DNA of 64,000 bases, from positions 2,976,001-3,040,000 of the forward strand of contig OZ223259.1 in assembly GCA_965140555.1 (NCBI GenBank). The letters run 5' to 3'. Every line of letters begins with the position of its first letter. Position 1 is the stretch's first letter. Under the pieces are notes generated by a model that saw only the letters and a program-made list of their open reading frames with translations, was not told the origin of the DNA and did not search any database. Made by a program: the position numbers and the translations under genes. This document shows positions 53,232-62,195 of the stretch, piece after piece. The stretch is from UBA1351 sp965140555. Its GTDB lineage: Bacteria > Bacillota > Clostridia > Lachnospirales > Vallitaleaceae.

Positions 53232-55139
53232 CTAAAGGAGCTGCTGTTCTATAGTGTCCTTTTCTCTGAGATGCATCATAGTGTCAAGGTCCAGAGATTC
53301 GTGAGAAAATAAGTGAATCAAACTGAGGAGCAATGCTTGTTCACTTTCGGTTGCAGTAGCCATGATGACCGTTCTTAGGCGCTGATGGTTACGTTTGATT
53401 CGATGGTCCAACGTATAGATAGATAGGGTGCTTTTTGTAGCCGGAATCGTTGAGAAGACAAAAGCAACAGCGGGTTGACAAACAAAAGAAAGAATAGATT
53501 CGCGCTTTAGAATATCATGAAGGTAGTCTTCTTTAACAATACCGTGCTGAACAAGATCCGTTGCCATCGCCTCAATCAATGAGAAAAAACTATCATAGGT
53601 TTGGTTTGTTTTCCAATGAGCAGTTGCCAGTAATTGTTGGTAACGTTGGTAACTATCTTGAATAAAATAGTTGAGGTTCTCATGATTAATCCGGGCTTGA
53701 ATGTGATGAAGATCGGACATATCTAATGTCGGTGATATGTAAAGTGTTTTTGGCGAGACAGCTGTAGACATGTCTTTGTTCGCTGTCGTTAATATCAAAT
53801 CAATAGATGAAAAGTCAATAATATTTTTAGCATGTATCGGATAGAGTCCTGTGATTTCTATGGAGTTACCGATTTGGTTTATGATTTTGTGCTTCAAATG
53901 CCAGGAGCACGTGCTGTTGTATTGACACAAAATGACGGATTTAACAGGCGGACAATGTTGGCGAAGCAGAGCCAAGCCACCGGATATGCAGTAGGCAAGA
54001 TAAAGGAGTTCCTTTTTATTCAGATATCTATTGTAAAAGTCTTGAGCTAAAGGTTGGATTAAATAAGCGATTTCCAGTGAAATACTTATATCCGAGCCAT
54101 AGTTCGTTGTATCAACATAAATATCATTTAAGAAGTAAGACGGTCTTGATAGATGATAGAGATATTGGATGAGCGTATATTTGAAATCGTTAAAGGATGA
54201 AAAATCAAGGTTAAACGTGGTTTTAATTTTAGACATATAGCTTTCAGCCAAAAGGATGAAGGATTCATGCATAAATGTTTCAGTAACATTGATTTGACTG
54301 TCAAACAGATGAAGGAGTATATCGTTGCGTTCAGCAAGTGAAAAATGACGATCAAGTTTGAGTTCTATAGAATCAATGAGTGCATTGCCGATAAAGGCGG
54401 TTTGTTCATCAATCATGGAGCAGTCAACAGCATCCTCTAGTTCATGTCCGTTTTTAACGCGGTAAGCCATAATGGCTAAAGCTAGATTCAGATAGACTAA
54501 ATTGGAATCCTCTATTTCTACATGGTGTTTCTTCAAATAATAGTCCGTTTCTTCGATGATCATGTTGACAATATCTTCATCTAGATAGTCATAAGTATAG
54601 AAAGCATCGCCTCTTGCATTATAATTCCAATGCTCAGAAAACAGACGGTTTAATAACTGCCGCCGTTTACGTTCATCTTTTTCTAACGAGATATGGTTTT
54701 TGGAACGTTGGAACTGAATATAGGGTTCTACCAAAATGTATTCTTGCCGTAATTGATTCAAATCATGTTCTAAGGTTGTGCGACTGACATAAAGTTGCTC
54801 TTCTAAGTCATATAAGTCTAGGGGATGTTCTGAACAACAGAGGCGAAAAAGAATATGTCGTATGCGATCTTCTCGAAAAAGAAAAGAAGGGCTGGAAAGG
54901 TTGTGCTCTTGCAGAACATGAAGCTGTTCAGGGTCAAGCAAATAGCCGGAGCCTTGTTTGGATAAAATACCGGTATTCCACTGCTGTAAGTAGGCATTAA
55001 TCTCTTTTACATCATTACGGACAGTTCGAGCCGTTACCTTGAGCTGCTTTGCAATAGAGTCACCGGTGACGTAGTCTGTTTGAGTTTTTAGAAAGTGAAG
55101 AAGTTTTCGTTGACGAAGAGATAAAGGACTTTTATTCAT
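53232..55139 (-). CDS. PRD-domain transcription regulator (BglG/MtlR/Mga-like)
   Basis: About 635 aa. N-terminal HTH_11-like domain (RQRKLLHFLKTQTDYVTGDSIAKQLKVTARTVRNDV, about 8-45), second HTH (about 75-130), PRD domains, an EIIB-like part (KSVILCQYNSTCSWHLKHKII) and an EIIA-like C-terminus. In one PRD position where relatives carry His, Asn is seen (NLALAIMAYRV), and Cys replaces His in LLYLAYCISGG. No PTS genes are nearby. ATG 55139 after GAGG. Placed divergently from buk, so it likely controls the cluster. Confidence 0.75.
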   Translation of the reverse strand: MNKSPLSLRQRKLLHFLKTQTDYVTGDSIAKQLKVTARTVRNDVKEINAYLQQWNTGILSKQGSGYLLDPEQLHVLQEHNLSSPSFLFREDRIRHILFRLCCSEHPLDLYDLEEQLYVSRTTLEHDLNQLRQEYILVEPYIQFQRSKNHISLEKDERKRRQLLNRLFSEHWNYNARGDAFYTYDYLDEDIVNMIIEETDYYLKKHHVEIEDSNLVYLNLALAIMAYRVKNGHELEDAVDCSMIDEQTAFIGNALIDSIELKLDRHFSLAERNDILLHLFDSQINVTETFMHESFILLAESYMSKIKTTFNLDFSSFNDFKYTLIQYLYHLSRPSYFLNDIYVDTTNYGSDISISLEIAYLIQPLAQDFYNRYLNKKELLYLAYCISGGLALLRQHCPPVKSVILCQYNSTCSWHLKHKIINQIGNSIEITGLYPIHAKNIIDFSSIDLILTTANKDMSTAVSPKTLYISPTLDMSDLHHIQARINHENLNYFIQDSYQRYQQLLATAHWKTNQTYDSFFSLIEAMATDLVQHGIVKEDYLHDILKRESILSFVCQPAVAFVFSTIPATKSTLSIYTLDHRIKRNHQRLRTVIMATATESEQALLLSLIHLFSHESLDLDTMMHLREKDTIEQQLL

Positions 55140-55251
55140 AGGATAATGCCTCGCTTTATGTGAATTTGAATCTGTAAAATAATGATACAAATTAAATAGA
55201 CGCTTGTCAAATCAAGTGGAAGAAAAAGTAGATAAATTGAAGGAGAATGCC

Positions 55252-56361
55252 ATGTGTGAAGCGTTAAAAATTTTAGCAATAAATCCGGGTTCGACAACGA
55301 CAAAGATTGCTTTGTTTTGTGGCGATAGAAAAATTTATTCAAAAGAAGTGTCCCATGATGCAAAGATACTTGATACATTTGGTGAGATTAAAGATCAGCT
55401 TGGCTATCGTCAAGATACCATTGTCAATGAATTGGAAAAGGCGAATATTTCCTTGGAAGAAATTGACGGGTATAGTGCAAGAGGTGGTGGGTTGTTGCCC
55501 CTAAGTGGAGGTGTATACCATGTTGGGGATAGAATGCTTGAACATGCCAAGGCATGTTTAACGGCAAAGCATCCTGCAACGTTAGGTTGTCAAATCGCAG
55601 ATGAATTTGCCCGACAGTATGGCAAAAAAGCATTTGTTGTAAATCCTCCGGATGTTGATGAATTTATTGACGTCGCAAGAATAACAGGGATTAAAGGGGT
55701 GTATCGTGAAAGTCGTATACATGCCTTGAACCAAAAAGAAATAGGCATTCGTTATGCCGAATCCCAAGGAAAAACCTATGAAGAAATGTGTATGATTATC
55801 GCTCATATCGGAGGTGGTATCTCGGTTACAGCCCATGAAAAGGGTCGAATGATAGATTCCAATGATATCGTTAACGGAGATGGTCCTATGGCTCCGACTC
55901 GATGTGGTTCAATGCCGGTGAAGAATATAGTGGAAATGTGCTACTCCGGGACATATACAGAAAAACAGATGCTTGATAAAACAACGAAGAGTGGCGGACT
56001 TATTGACCATCTAGGAACGGCAGATGTGAGAGAAATAAATAAGATGATTGAACAAGGAAATGACTATGCAAAATTGATTAAAGGGGCAATGGTGTACCAG
56101 ATTATAAAAGCAATCGGTTCAATGGCAACAGCCCTTAACGGACAAGTGGAAGCCATTATTCTAACAGGTGGAATAAGTCATGATAAGAGTATCGTTAAAA
56201 GGATTTCAGAGAGCACAGGATTTATTGCACCGATTATAGACATGGCAGGAGAATATGAAATGGAAGCCCTAGCTGCAGGAGCGCTACGGGTGATGACCGG
56301 ACGAGAAGAAGCAAAGGAATATACAGGAGAAAGTGCAGGGATAATAAATACATTGAAGTAG
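55252..56361 (+). CDS. buk: Butyrate kinase family acyl-phosphate kinase
   Basis: 369 aa, ASKHA-fold kinase. Phosphate-binding LAINPGSTTTKIALF at the N-terminus, GYSARGGGLLPL, IAHIGGGISVTAHEKGRMIDSNDIVNGDGPMAPTR and LTGGISHDKSI are typical of butyrate/branched-chain acid kinases, which make ATP from acyl phosphate. ATG at 55252 follows AGGAG by 6 nt. It starts the rightward run of the cluster and has a matching phosphotransacylase at 58861. Confidence 0.9.
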   Translation: MCEALKILAINPGSTTTKIALFCGDRKIYSKEVSHDAKILDTFGEIKDQLGYRQDTIVNELEKANISLEEIDGYSARGGGLLPLSGGVYHVGDRMLEHAKACLTAKHPATLGCQIADEFARQYGKKAFVVNPPDVDEFIDVARITGIKGVYRESRIHALNQKEIGIRYAESQGKTYEEMCMIIAHIGGGISVTAHEKGRMIDSNDIVNGDGPMAPTRCGSMPVKNIVEMCYSGTYTEKQMLDKTTKSGGLIDHLGTADVREINKMIEQGNDYAKLIKGAMVYQIIKAIGSMATALNGQVEAIILTGGISHDKSIVKRISESTGFIAPIIDMAGEYEMEALAAGALRVMTGREEAKEYTGESAGIINTLK

Positions 56362-56409
56362 TGAATGAAGGAATACTAAAAAAAAGTACAGGAAAGGAAG
56401 AAAATACAA

Positions 56410-58152
56410 ATGGCGGAAAATGAAGTAATTGTACAATCGGTGGATATGTCAGGGCAAAAAGTTGAAGTGGCTATGACCAAAATGATGCGCCCATGTACCC
56501 AAGAGGAATTAGATAGCTTATCTTCAGATGAAAAAGAAAGAGCACGGTTCCAGTCAGCATTAAATACAAGGAGCTATATAGCAGAAGATGGCATTATTTG
56601 TATGCAAGATATCCCTGTAAAAATGCGGGATGGTGTAACGATTTATGTGGATATATATAAACCGGTGGAAGAAAAACCTTACCCACTTATTATTTCTTGG
56701 AGCTGGTATGGAAAAAGACCTTTTGACGGTCAAAGTGACTGGCAAATTATGGGGGTTCCACCAGGAACTGTGTCGAACATGTCTAAGTTTGAAAGTCCGG
56801 ATCCGGGGTATTGGTGTAGAAAAGGCTATGCCATAGCCAATGTTGATCCAAGAGGAATCGGTCACTCGGAAGGCAATTTTATTCAATTCGGTTCTCAAGA
56901 TGGGAAAGATGGTTACGACTTTATCGAGTGGGCGGCCCAACAAACGTGGTGTAACGGAAGAACTGCTTTAGCAGGAAATAGCTGCGTGGCAATGACACAA
57001 TGGCGTATTGCATCCCAAGCGCCACCCCATCTTGTATGTATGGCACCATGGGAAGGAACGAGTGATATGTACAGAGAATCCATTTGCGAAGGTGGAATTC
57101 CGGCACAATCCTTTATTCGATTTGTTATGCGAGAAGCAATCGGTCCGAACTATATGGATAGTTTACCGGATAACTATATCAAATATCCCTTTATTGATGC
57201 GCCGTATTGGAAAGATAAAGATCCGATTTGGAAGAATATTACCATTCCGACCTATGTCACGGCATGTTGGAATCACTTCCACTTAAGGGGTTCTATCAAT
57301 GGATTCAGGAAAATCAAATCGACAAAGAAATGGCTTAGAGCCCACCGGGATTTTGAATGGCCGGATGCTTATGCGACACAATATATTGAAGAGTTGGAAC
57401 GCTTTTTTGCCAGATATTTGAAGTTAGAAAGAAATGGATGGGAATTAACACCAAAAGTTAGAGTGGAGGTTCAAGATGTAGGTGAGCATAACTATCAAAC
57501 CAATCGTGCCGAAGAGAGCTTTCCGATCAAACGAACGATCTATAAGAAACTCTATCTAAATGCAGAAGATCGGTCCATGTCCTATGAGACAATCGATACA
57601 TCATCTGTCGCTTCATACGATAGTAAAACAGAAGAGGTGACCTTTGATTATCGATTTGAGGAGGATACGGAATTAACAGGCTATATGATGCTAAGACTGT
57701 ATGTTGCAGCAGAAGACTATGATGATATGGACTTGTTTATAAATATACAGAAATTAAGTACAACGGGTGAACTGTTACCCGTAACTATATTTGACGAACC
57801 ACATCCGGGTGCGTGGGGGAAAATGCGTGTATCGAGACGTAAATTAGATGAAACGTTATCTACCAAATATAATCCGGTACAAGCCCATACATGTGATGAA
57901 AAACTTGAGCCCGGAGAAATAGTACCTGTGGACATAGAAATTGTTCCGCATAGTCGATTCTGGCATAAAGGTCAGTCTATTCGTGTTCAAATTGCAGGAC
58001 GTTATATTCGTGAAAATTGGTTTGAACCCCTTGAGTGGGATCATGATAACAAAGGCAATCATTTGATTTATGCAGGAGGAAAATACCCGTCTTATCTTCA
58101 AATTCCTGTTATACCGCCTAAGTTTCAAGATGGAGACATTATTATTCGATAA
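56410..58152 (+). CDS. CocE/NonD-family hydrolase
   Basis: 580 aa. Alpha/beta hydrolase of the X-Pro dipeptidyl-peptidase S15/CocE type: KMRDGVTIYVDIYKP, NVDPRGIGHSEGNF, and the nucleophile Ser191 in LAGNSCVAMTQW, where the usual SYGG is replaced by SCVA. The C-terminal jelly-roll with GQSIRVQIAGRYIRENWF is present. It hydrolyses an ester or amide. No signal peptide, so the substrate is first imported. It lies between butyrate kinase and the carrier-protein gene, a place unusual for this family. Confidence 0.85.
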   Translation: MAENEVIVQSVDMSGQKVEVAMTKMMRPCTQEELDSLSSDEKERARFQSALNTRSYIAEDGIICMQDIPVKMRDGVTIYVDIYKPVEEKPYPLIISWSWYGKRPFDGQSDWQIMGVPPGTVSNMSKFESPDPGYWCRKGYAIANVDPRGIGHSEGNFIQFGSQDGKDGYDFIEWAAQQTWCNGRTALAGNSCVAMTQWRIASQAPPHLVCMAPWEGTSDMYRESICEGGIPAQSFIRFVMREAIGPNYMDSLPDNYIKYPFIDAPYWKDKDPIWKNITIPTYVTACWNHFHLRGSINGFRKIKSTKKWLRAHRDFEWPDAYATQYIEELERFFARYLKLERNGWELTPKVRVEVQDVGEHNYQTNRAEESFPIKRTIYKKLYLNAEDRSMSYETIDTSSVASYDSKTEEVTFDYRFEEDTELTGYMMLRLYVAAEDYDDMDLFINIQKLSTTGELLPVTIFDEPHPGAWGKMRVSRRKLDETLSTKYNPVQAHTCDEKLEPGEIVPVDIEIVPHSRFWHKGQSIRVQIAGRYIRENWFEPLEWDHDNKGNHLIYAGGKYPSYLQIPVIPPKFQDGDIIIR

Positions 58153-58167
58153 GAAAGGATGGAAACA

Positions 58168-58410
58168 ATGATGAAAACAGATGTATTGAATGCCATTATA
58201 GAAAGAGCGAGTCAAATATGGGAGCGTAATCAAGAGGACTTGGGCGAGGAGACAGCCTTCGTAGAGTTTGAACCCAAATCAGCACACTATGCGCAAATGA
58301 CAACATATCTTGAAGATAAATATGATCTTGAAGTGCCTTATATGAAATTCAAACGATGTAAAACACTCGGTGATGCGGCAGATTATGTTGTGGAGCTACT
58401 TGAAGAATAA
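58168..58410 (+). CDS. Acyl-carrier-protein-like protein with atypical serine motif
   Basis: 80 aa, typical ACP size with acidic character and a helix pattern. FEPKSAHYAQMTTYLEDKYDLEVP aligns with the ACP recognition helix, where Ser38 falls at the phosphopantetheine site but in KSAH instead of DSL. The end KTLGDAADYVVELLEE fits ACP helix IV. The ATG at 58168 has AAGGA 8 nt upstream. It is followed by an AcpS gene, strengthening the carrier-protein reading. The thioester it carries is unknown. Confidence 0.75.
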   Translation: MMKTDVLNAIIERASQIWERNQEDLGEETAFVEFEPKSAHYAQMTTYLEDKYDLEVPYMKFKRCKTLGDAADYVVELLEE

Positions 58411-58416
58411 AGGCAT

Positions 58417-58456
58417 GAAAGGCTCTGATATGATTCTGTATTGGAGCTTTTCTTCA
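58417..58456 (+). terminator. Intercistronic hairpin between ACP-like and AcpS genes
   Basis: GAAAGGCTC (58417-58425) pairs with GAGCTTTTC (58444-58452), one G-T pair, about 18-nt loop, T-rich right side. It may act as a weak terminator or transcript-stability element, so that more carrier protein than AcpS is made. Confidence 0.45.
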
Positions 58457-58478
58457 TAGAAGGGAAGAGGAATGCTTT

Positions 58479-58853
58479 ATGGTTTTTGGAATAGGGACAG
58501 ACATATTGAGGCATGGACAATTAAGAGAAGTGTGTTTGAATAGCCAAGACCCTTTTCTGAAACGTGTCTATACACAACAAGAAAGAAAGGAAGCCTTAGA
58601 AAGAGAGGATCCTTATAAATACTATTGTAGTCGATTCTCGGGAAAAGAAGCCGTTCTCAAATGTTTGCATGTTCATAGTGACGAGGTAAGACTTAGTGAC
58701 ATTGAAATATTAACGGCGGAAAACGGAGAACCCTATGTCTGTCTCCATGGACATATAGGTGCGAAGGCAACAGACTTAGGAATCAAACAGGTATTGTTAA
58801 GTCTATCCCACGATACAGACTATTATATTGCATATGCACTTGCAGAAAGGTAG
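58479..58853 (+). CDS. acpS: Holo-acyl-carrier-protein synthase
   Basis: 124 aa, standard AcpS length. FGIGTDILR (Mg-binding Asp), SRFSGKEAVLK (catalytic Glu/Lys) and the C-terminal LSLSHDTDYYIAYALA are present. It transfers 4'-phosphopantetheine from CoA to an ACP serine. Since it sits right after an ACP-like gene, it is likely dedicated to that protein and not the housekeeping AcpS; the latter is not in the window. Confidence 0.9.
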   Translation: MVFGIGTDILRHGQLREVCLNSQDPFLKRVYTQQERKEALEREDPYKYYCSRFSGKEAVLKCLHVHSDEVRLSDIEILTAENGEPYVCLHGHIGAKATDLGIKQVLLSLSHDTDYYIAYALAER

Positions 58854-58860
58854 GTAGACA

Positions 58861-59877
58861 ATGAATCCATTTATAAAAGACATGGCAAAAAAAGCAAAGG
58901 AAAACCCAAAGATTGTTGGTTTTCCGGAGAGTATGACCATTGATATATTAAAAACAGCCCAACAAGTTGTAGCAGTAGAAATTGGTACCCCGATGTTATT
59001 TGGTTCCAAAGAGAAGATAGAAGACATGGCAAAAGCCCATCAAATCGATACAGCCGGTTTTTGCTACTATGATTATACAGAGGAAAGCAATAGACGGGAA
59101 CTGGCTGAAGCCTATAGCCGCACATTTGATGATTTTAGTGAAAAGTCTGTTATGAGAAAATCAAAAGATGCCATGCGGTGTGCCTTGTTTTTGCTGAAAC
59201 TAGGAAGGGTAGACTGTGTGGCAGCAGGCAAAGACTATTCAACAGGCGATGTGATTTTTGAAACGATTAGTATTGTCGGAATGAAGGAAGGCGTAGAGAG
59301 TGTATCGAGTCTAGGTCTTGCAGAAATACCTGGTTTTAATGGTAGCCAGGGCAATCTGTTGGCTTTGGCCGATTGTGCCATCACAGCTCAGCCGGATGCA
59401 AAGGATTTGGCAGGGATTGCGATTGCTTCAGCAGACACAGTGACAAAGCTTATGGGGTGGGAGCCAAGAGTTGCCATGTTATCTTTTTCAACATGTGGGA
59501 GTGCAGATCACGAGAGTATTGATGTGGTTCGAGAGGCAATAAAGCGTGTCAGGCAATTGAGACCGGATATTGCTATTGATGGAGAATTTCAATTGGATTC
59601 AGCTATTATTCCGGAAATTGCGGCTAAGAAAGTCAAAAGAGAGAGTGCAGTAGCAGGTCAAGCCAATGTGTTGGTTTTTCCAAATCTGCATGCCGGAAAT
59701 ATTGGGGTTAAGATGATTCAAATATTTGGTGGAGCGAATGCTTATGGACCGGTATTACAAGGTTTTTCCTTACCTGTCTGTGACTTTTCCAGAAGTGCCC
59801 CGGTAGAAGAAATGTTAGGGAATGTTGCCATGTTAATCGTATCAGCAGAAGATAAGGAGAAATCGTATGGAGTTTAA
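58861..59877 (+). CDS. Phosphate acyltransferase (phosphate acetyl/butyryltransferase family)
   Basis: 338 aa, the length of Pta/Ptb enzymes. LGLAEIPGFNGSQGNLLALADCAITAQPDA and MLSFSTCGSADHESIDVVREAI are family segments, and VFPNLHAGNIGVKMIQIFGGANAYGPVLQGF is the typical acyl-phosphate/CoA site. It converts an acyl thioester and phosphate to acyl phosphate, feeding the butyrate-kinase-like gene. Overlaps the next gene by 11 nt. Confidence 0.87.
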   Translation: MNPFIKDMAKKAKENPKIVGFPESMTIDILKTAQQVVAVEIGTPMLFGSKEKIEDMAKAHQIDTAGFCYYDYTEESNRRELAEAYSRTFDDFSEKSVMRKSKDAMRCALFLLKLGRVDCVAAGKDYSTGDVIFETISIVGMKEGVESVSSLGLAEIPGFNGSQGNLLALADCAITAQPDAKDLAGIAIASADTVTKLMGWEPRVAMLSFSTCGSADHESIDVVREAIKRVRQLRPDIAIDGEFQLDSAIIPEIAAKKVKRESAVAGQANVLVFPNLHAGNIGVKMIQIFGGANAYGPVLQGFSLPVCDFSRSAPVEEMLGNVAMLIVSAEDKEKSYGV

Positions 59878-61012
59878 TTATAGTGTACACAGTCATATTA
59901 CCTTTGGCGTTAATGCCGTTCAAAAATTACCGGAATTGATTAATCAATATAAGGCAAAGGCCGTTATGGTTATTTATGATAAAGGTGTGGATGATGCGGG
60001 GATTGCCAAAAAGGTTAAGGAGCAATTGGAAAAGAAAAAAATAGCCTATACCGTCTATGATCAGGTCCAACCCAATCCGACGGATATTTCAGTAGAAGAG
60101 GCAGCACAACAAGCTATAGCCTATGGTGCAGATTTATTTGTGGCCGTTGGCGGAGGCAGTAGCATGGATTTGGCGAAGGCTGTGAATGTACTCATGACAA
60201 ACCCTTCACCGATTGGCCAATATGGGGGTATGGGGAAGGTTGTACATCCGGTTAAACCGCTTATTGCCATTCCCACAACAGCAGGGACATCAAGTGAGAT
60301 TACGAACGTGGCGGCGTTGATGGATACAACAGCCATCGTTAAGTACGTCATTATTGATGACAAAATTACACCGTCGGATATACTGGTAGATCCGGCTTTT
60401 ACCCTCTCTGTACCACCTTCAGTAACAGCAGCAACGGGCATGGATGCGATTACACATGCTGTAGAAAGCTATATATCCGTCATGGCAAGCCCGTTAACAG
60501 AATATGCCTCCTTAGAAGCCCTAAAGATATTCCATGCCTATCTACCGAAAGTAGTGGCTGATGGGAAAAACCTTGAAGCCCGGGAACAAATGATGATTGG
60601 TTGTATTATTGTTGGATCTGCCTTTTCCAATGCCAATTTAGGGTTGGTCCATGCTATTGCACATACATTAAGTGCCCATTTTCATTTGCCTCATGGAATG
60701 GCTAATGCAGCGGTACTACCCTATGTTATGGAATATAATGCAAAGAGTTGTCCGAATAAGATGATGACCATGGGGGCGGCTATCGGATTGGAGATGACAG
60801 GTAATCCTAATGAGGATGCATACCTCTTTGCTCAGGAATTAAAGAAGATGATTCATACACTTGATATTCGAACGTTATCGGAACAAGGGATTAAGGAAAC
60901 GGATTTTGAAATGCTGGCGGGTGATGTGCTAAAGGAGCCTGTGTTGAATTTTAACCCTCGCCAACAGGTAACAAAAGAAGACGTTATAGAGATTCTTAGA
61001 AAGGCATTTTGA
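59867..61012 (+). CDS. Iron-containing alcohol dehydrogenase
   Basis: 381 aa, group III Fe-ADH. NAD-binding GGGSSMDLAKAV (about 93-104), GTSSEIT and the metal-site segment HAIAHTLSAHFHLPHGMANAAVLP with three His. It reduces an aldehyde to an alcohol or the reverse, using Fe(II)/NAD(H). Overlaps the phosphotransacylase. Within the cluster it could reduce the aldehyde made by the class II aldolase; that is inference. Confidence 0.9.
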   Translation: MEFNYSVHSHITFGVNAVQKLPELINQYKAKAVMVIYDKGVDDAGIAKKVKEQLEKKKIAYTVYDQVQPNPTDISVEEAAQQAIAYGADLFVAVGGGSSMDLAKAVNVLMTNPSPIGQYGGMGKVVHPVKPLIAIPTTAGTSSEITNVAALMDTTAIVKYVIIDDKITPSDILVDPAFTLSVPPSVTAATGMDAITHAVESYISVMASPLTEYASLEALKIFHAYLPKVVADGKNLEAREQMMIGCIIVGSAFSNANLGLVHAIAHTLSAHFHLPHGMANAAVLPYVMEYNAKSCPNKMMTMGAAIGLEMTGNPNEDAYLFAQELKKMIHTLDIRTLSEQGIKETDFEMLAGDVLKEPVLNFNPRQQVTKEDVIEILRKAF

Positions 61013-61025
61013 TAAAGGTGATTAT

Positions 61026-62195
61026 GTGAAAGAAAACAAAGGGTTTGTGAAAGTAGTCATTGTATTGATGTCACTTTCACAAGGATTACAATTCTCCATA
61101 TCTCCTGTTCTACAAAAGGTACAAGAAAATTATCCGGGGATATCCGTTAGTCGGATTCAGATGTTGGTCACAGCACCCACTGTGTTAGCTATGGGAATGG
61201 CCTTATTATCAGGGTGGCTCATTACAAAAATAAGTAAAAAGAAATTAGTTATGATAGGTTGCTTCATATTGGGTGTCTCCGGATTTATTCCACTACTGAA
61301 TGAAAGTTTTACGTGGTTATTGGGATCACGACTTATATTGGGAATAGGATTAGGCCTGGTTATGGCCTTGAATACGGCTGTTGTCGCAGAACATTTTCAA
61401 GGGAATGAACGTATTGCAGCCATGGGGCTGCAAGGGGCTAGTGTCGGAGCCGGTATGCTTCTTGTTAATATGGGAGCCGGAGCACTGGGAGAAATCCATT
61501 ATTCGATGATTTCCTATATGCATCTTATCGGAATTGTGGCGACGATTGGTATTGCTGCGCTACTACCGGAAACGGGTAGAGTCGTTGTCGAGAATAATCA
61601 ACGGATTCGAATCAATGCCGGTGTATTAAAGATTGCATTATTAGGTTGTATTGCCTTTATCTTTATCATTTCTTTTTCAACCAATATATCCCTTCTTCTG
61701 GAAGGACCGTTGAAAGGAAATACATCCCTTGTCGGAATTATTGCGGGTATTTTCTCAGGCGTACAAATTCTCATCGGTATGATTTTGACGCATATTTCCA
61801 AAAGAACAAAGAGCAATACACTTTTTGTTGGAATGCTGAGCTTTTCATTGGGAGCATTTCTATTGTTTTTGTTTCCCGGCAATACTGTCGGATTAATTAT
61901 AGGAGCTGTTTTTTGTGGTATAGCACAAGGGATTTTTGTACCAAGAGCCATGTATGAGGTGGCCTCTATCGTCCCTAAAGAGGCGGCGGCATTATCGGCA
62001 GCCGTGTTAACTGTTGGAATTACATTGGGGCAATTTCTTTCCCCCGTCGTTCTTAACACGACATCGCTTGTCGTATTCGGACAGGTGAATTCTAGAAATG
62101 TTTATTTGATTGGTGCCATTGTCATGGGTGTCGTACCGCTTGCATTGATGGCTATAAGAAGGAGGTCTATTCATGAAGTACCTGATAGGTGTTGA
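61026..62195 (+). CDS. MFS transporter
   Basis: 389 aa with twelve predicted helices; GLGLVMALNTAVVAEHFQGNERIAAMG is the MFS-type helix 4-5 region, and SGWLITKISKKKLVMIGC is the loop 2-3 motif in weakened form. GTG at 61026 with AAAGGTG before it; the ATG at 61024 is out of frame. Overlaps the kinase gene by 23 nt. It probably imports the substrate of the cluster, as no other transporter is present. Confidence 0.82.
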   Translation: MKENKGFVKVVIVLMSLSQGLQFSISPVLQKVQENYPGISVSRIQMLVTAPTVLAMGMALLSGWLITKISKKKLVMIGCFILGVSGFIPLLNESFTWLLGSRLILGIGLGLVMALNTAVVAEHFQGNERIAAMGLQGASVGAGMLLVNMGAGALGEIHYSMISYMHLIGIVATIGIAALLPETGRVVVENNQRIRINAGVLKIALLGCIAFIFIISFSTNISLLLEGPLKGNTSLVGIIAGIFSGVQILIGMILTHISKRTKSNTLFVGMLSFSLGAFLLFLFPGNTVGLIIGAVFCGIAQGIFVPRAMYEVASIVPKEAAALSAAVLTVGITLGQFLSPVVLNTTSLVVFGQVNSRNVYLIGAIVMGVVPLALMAIRRRSIHEVPDRC

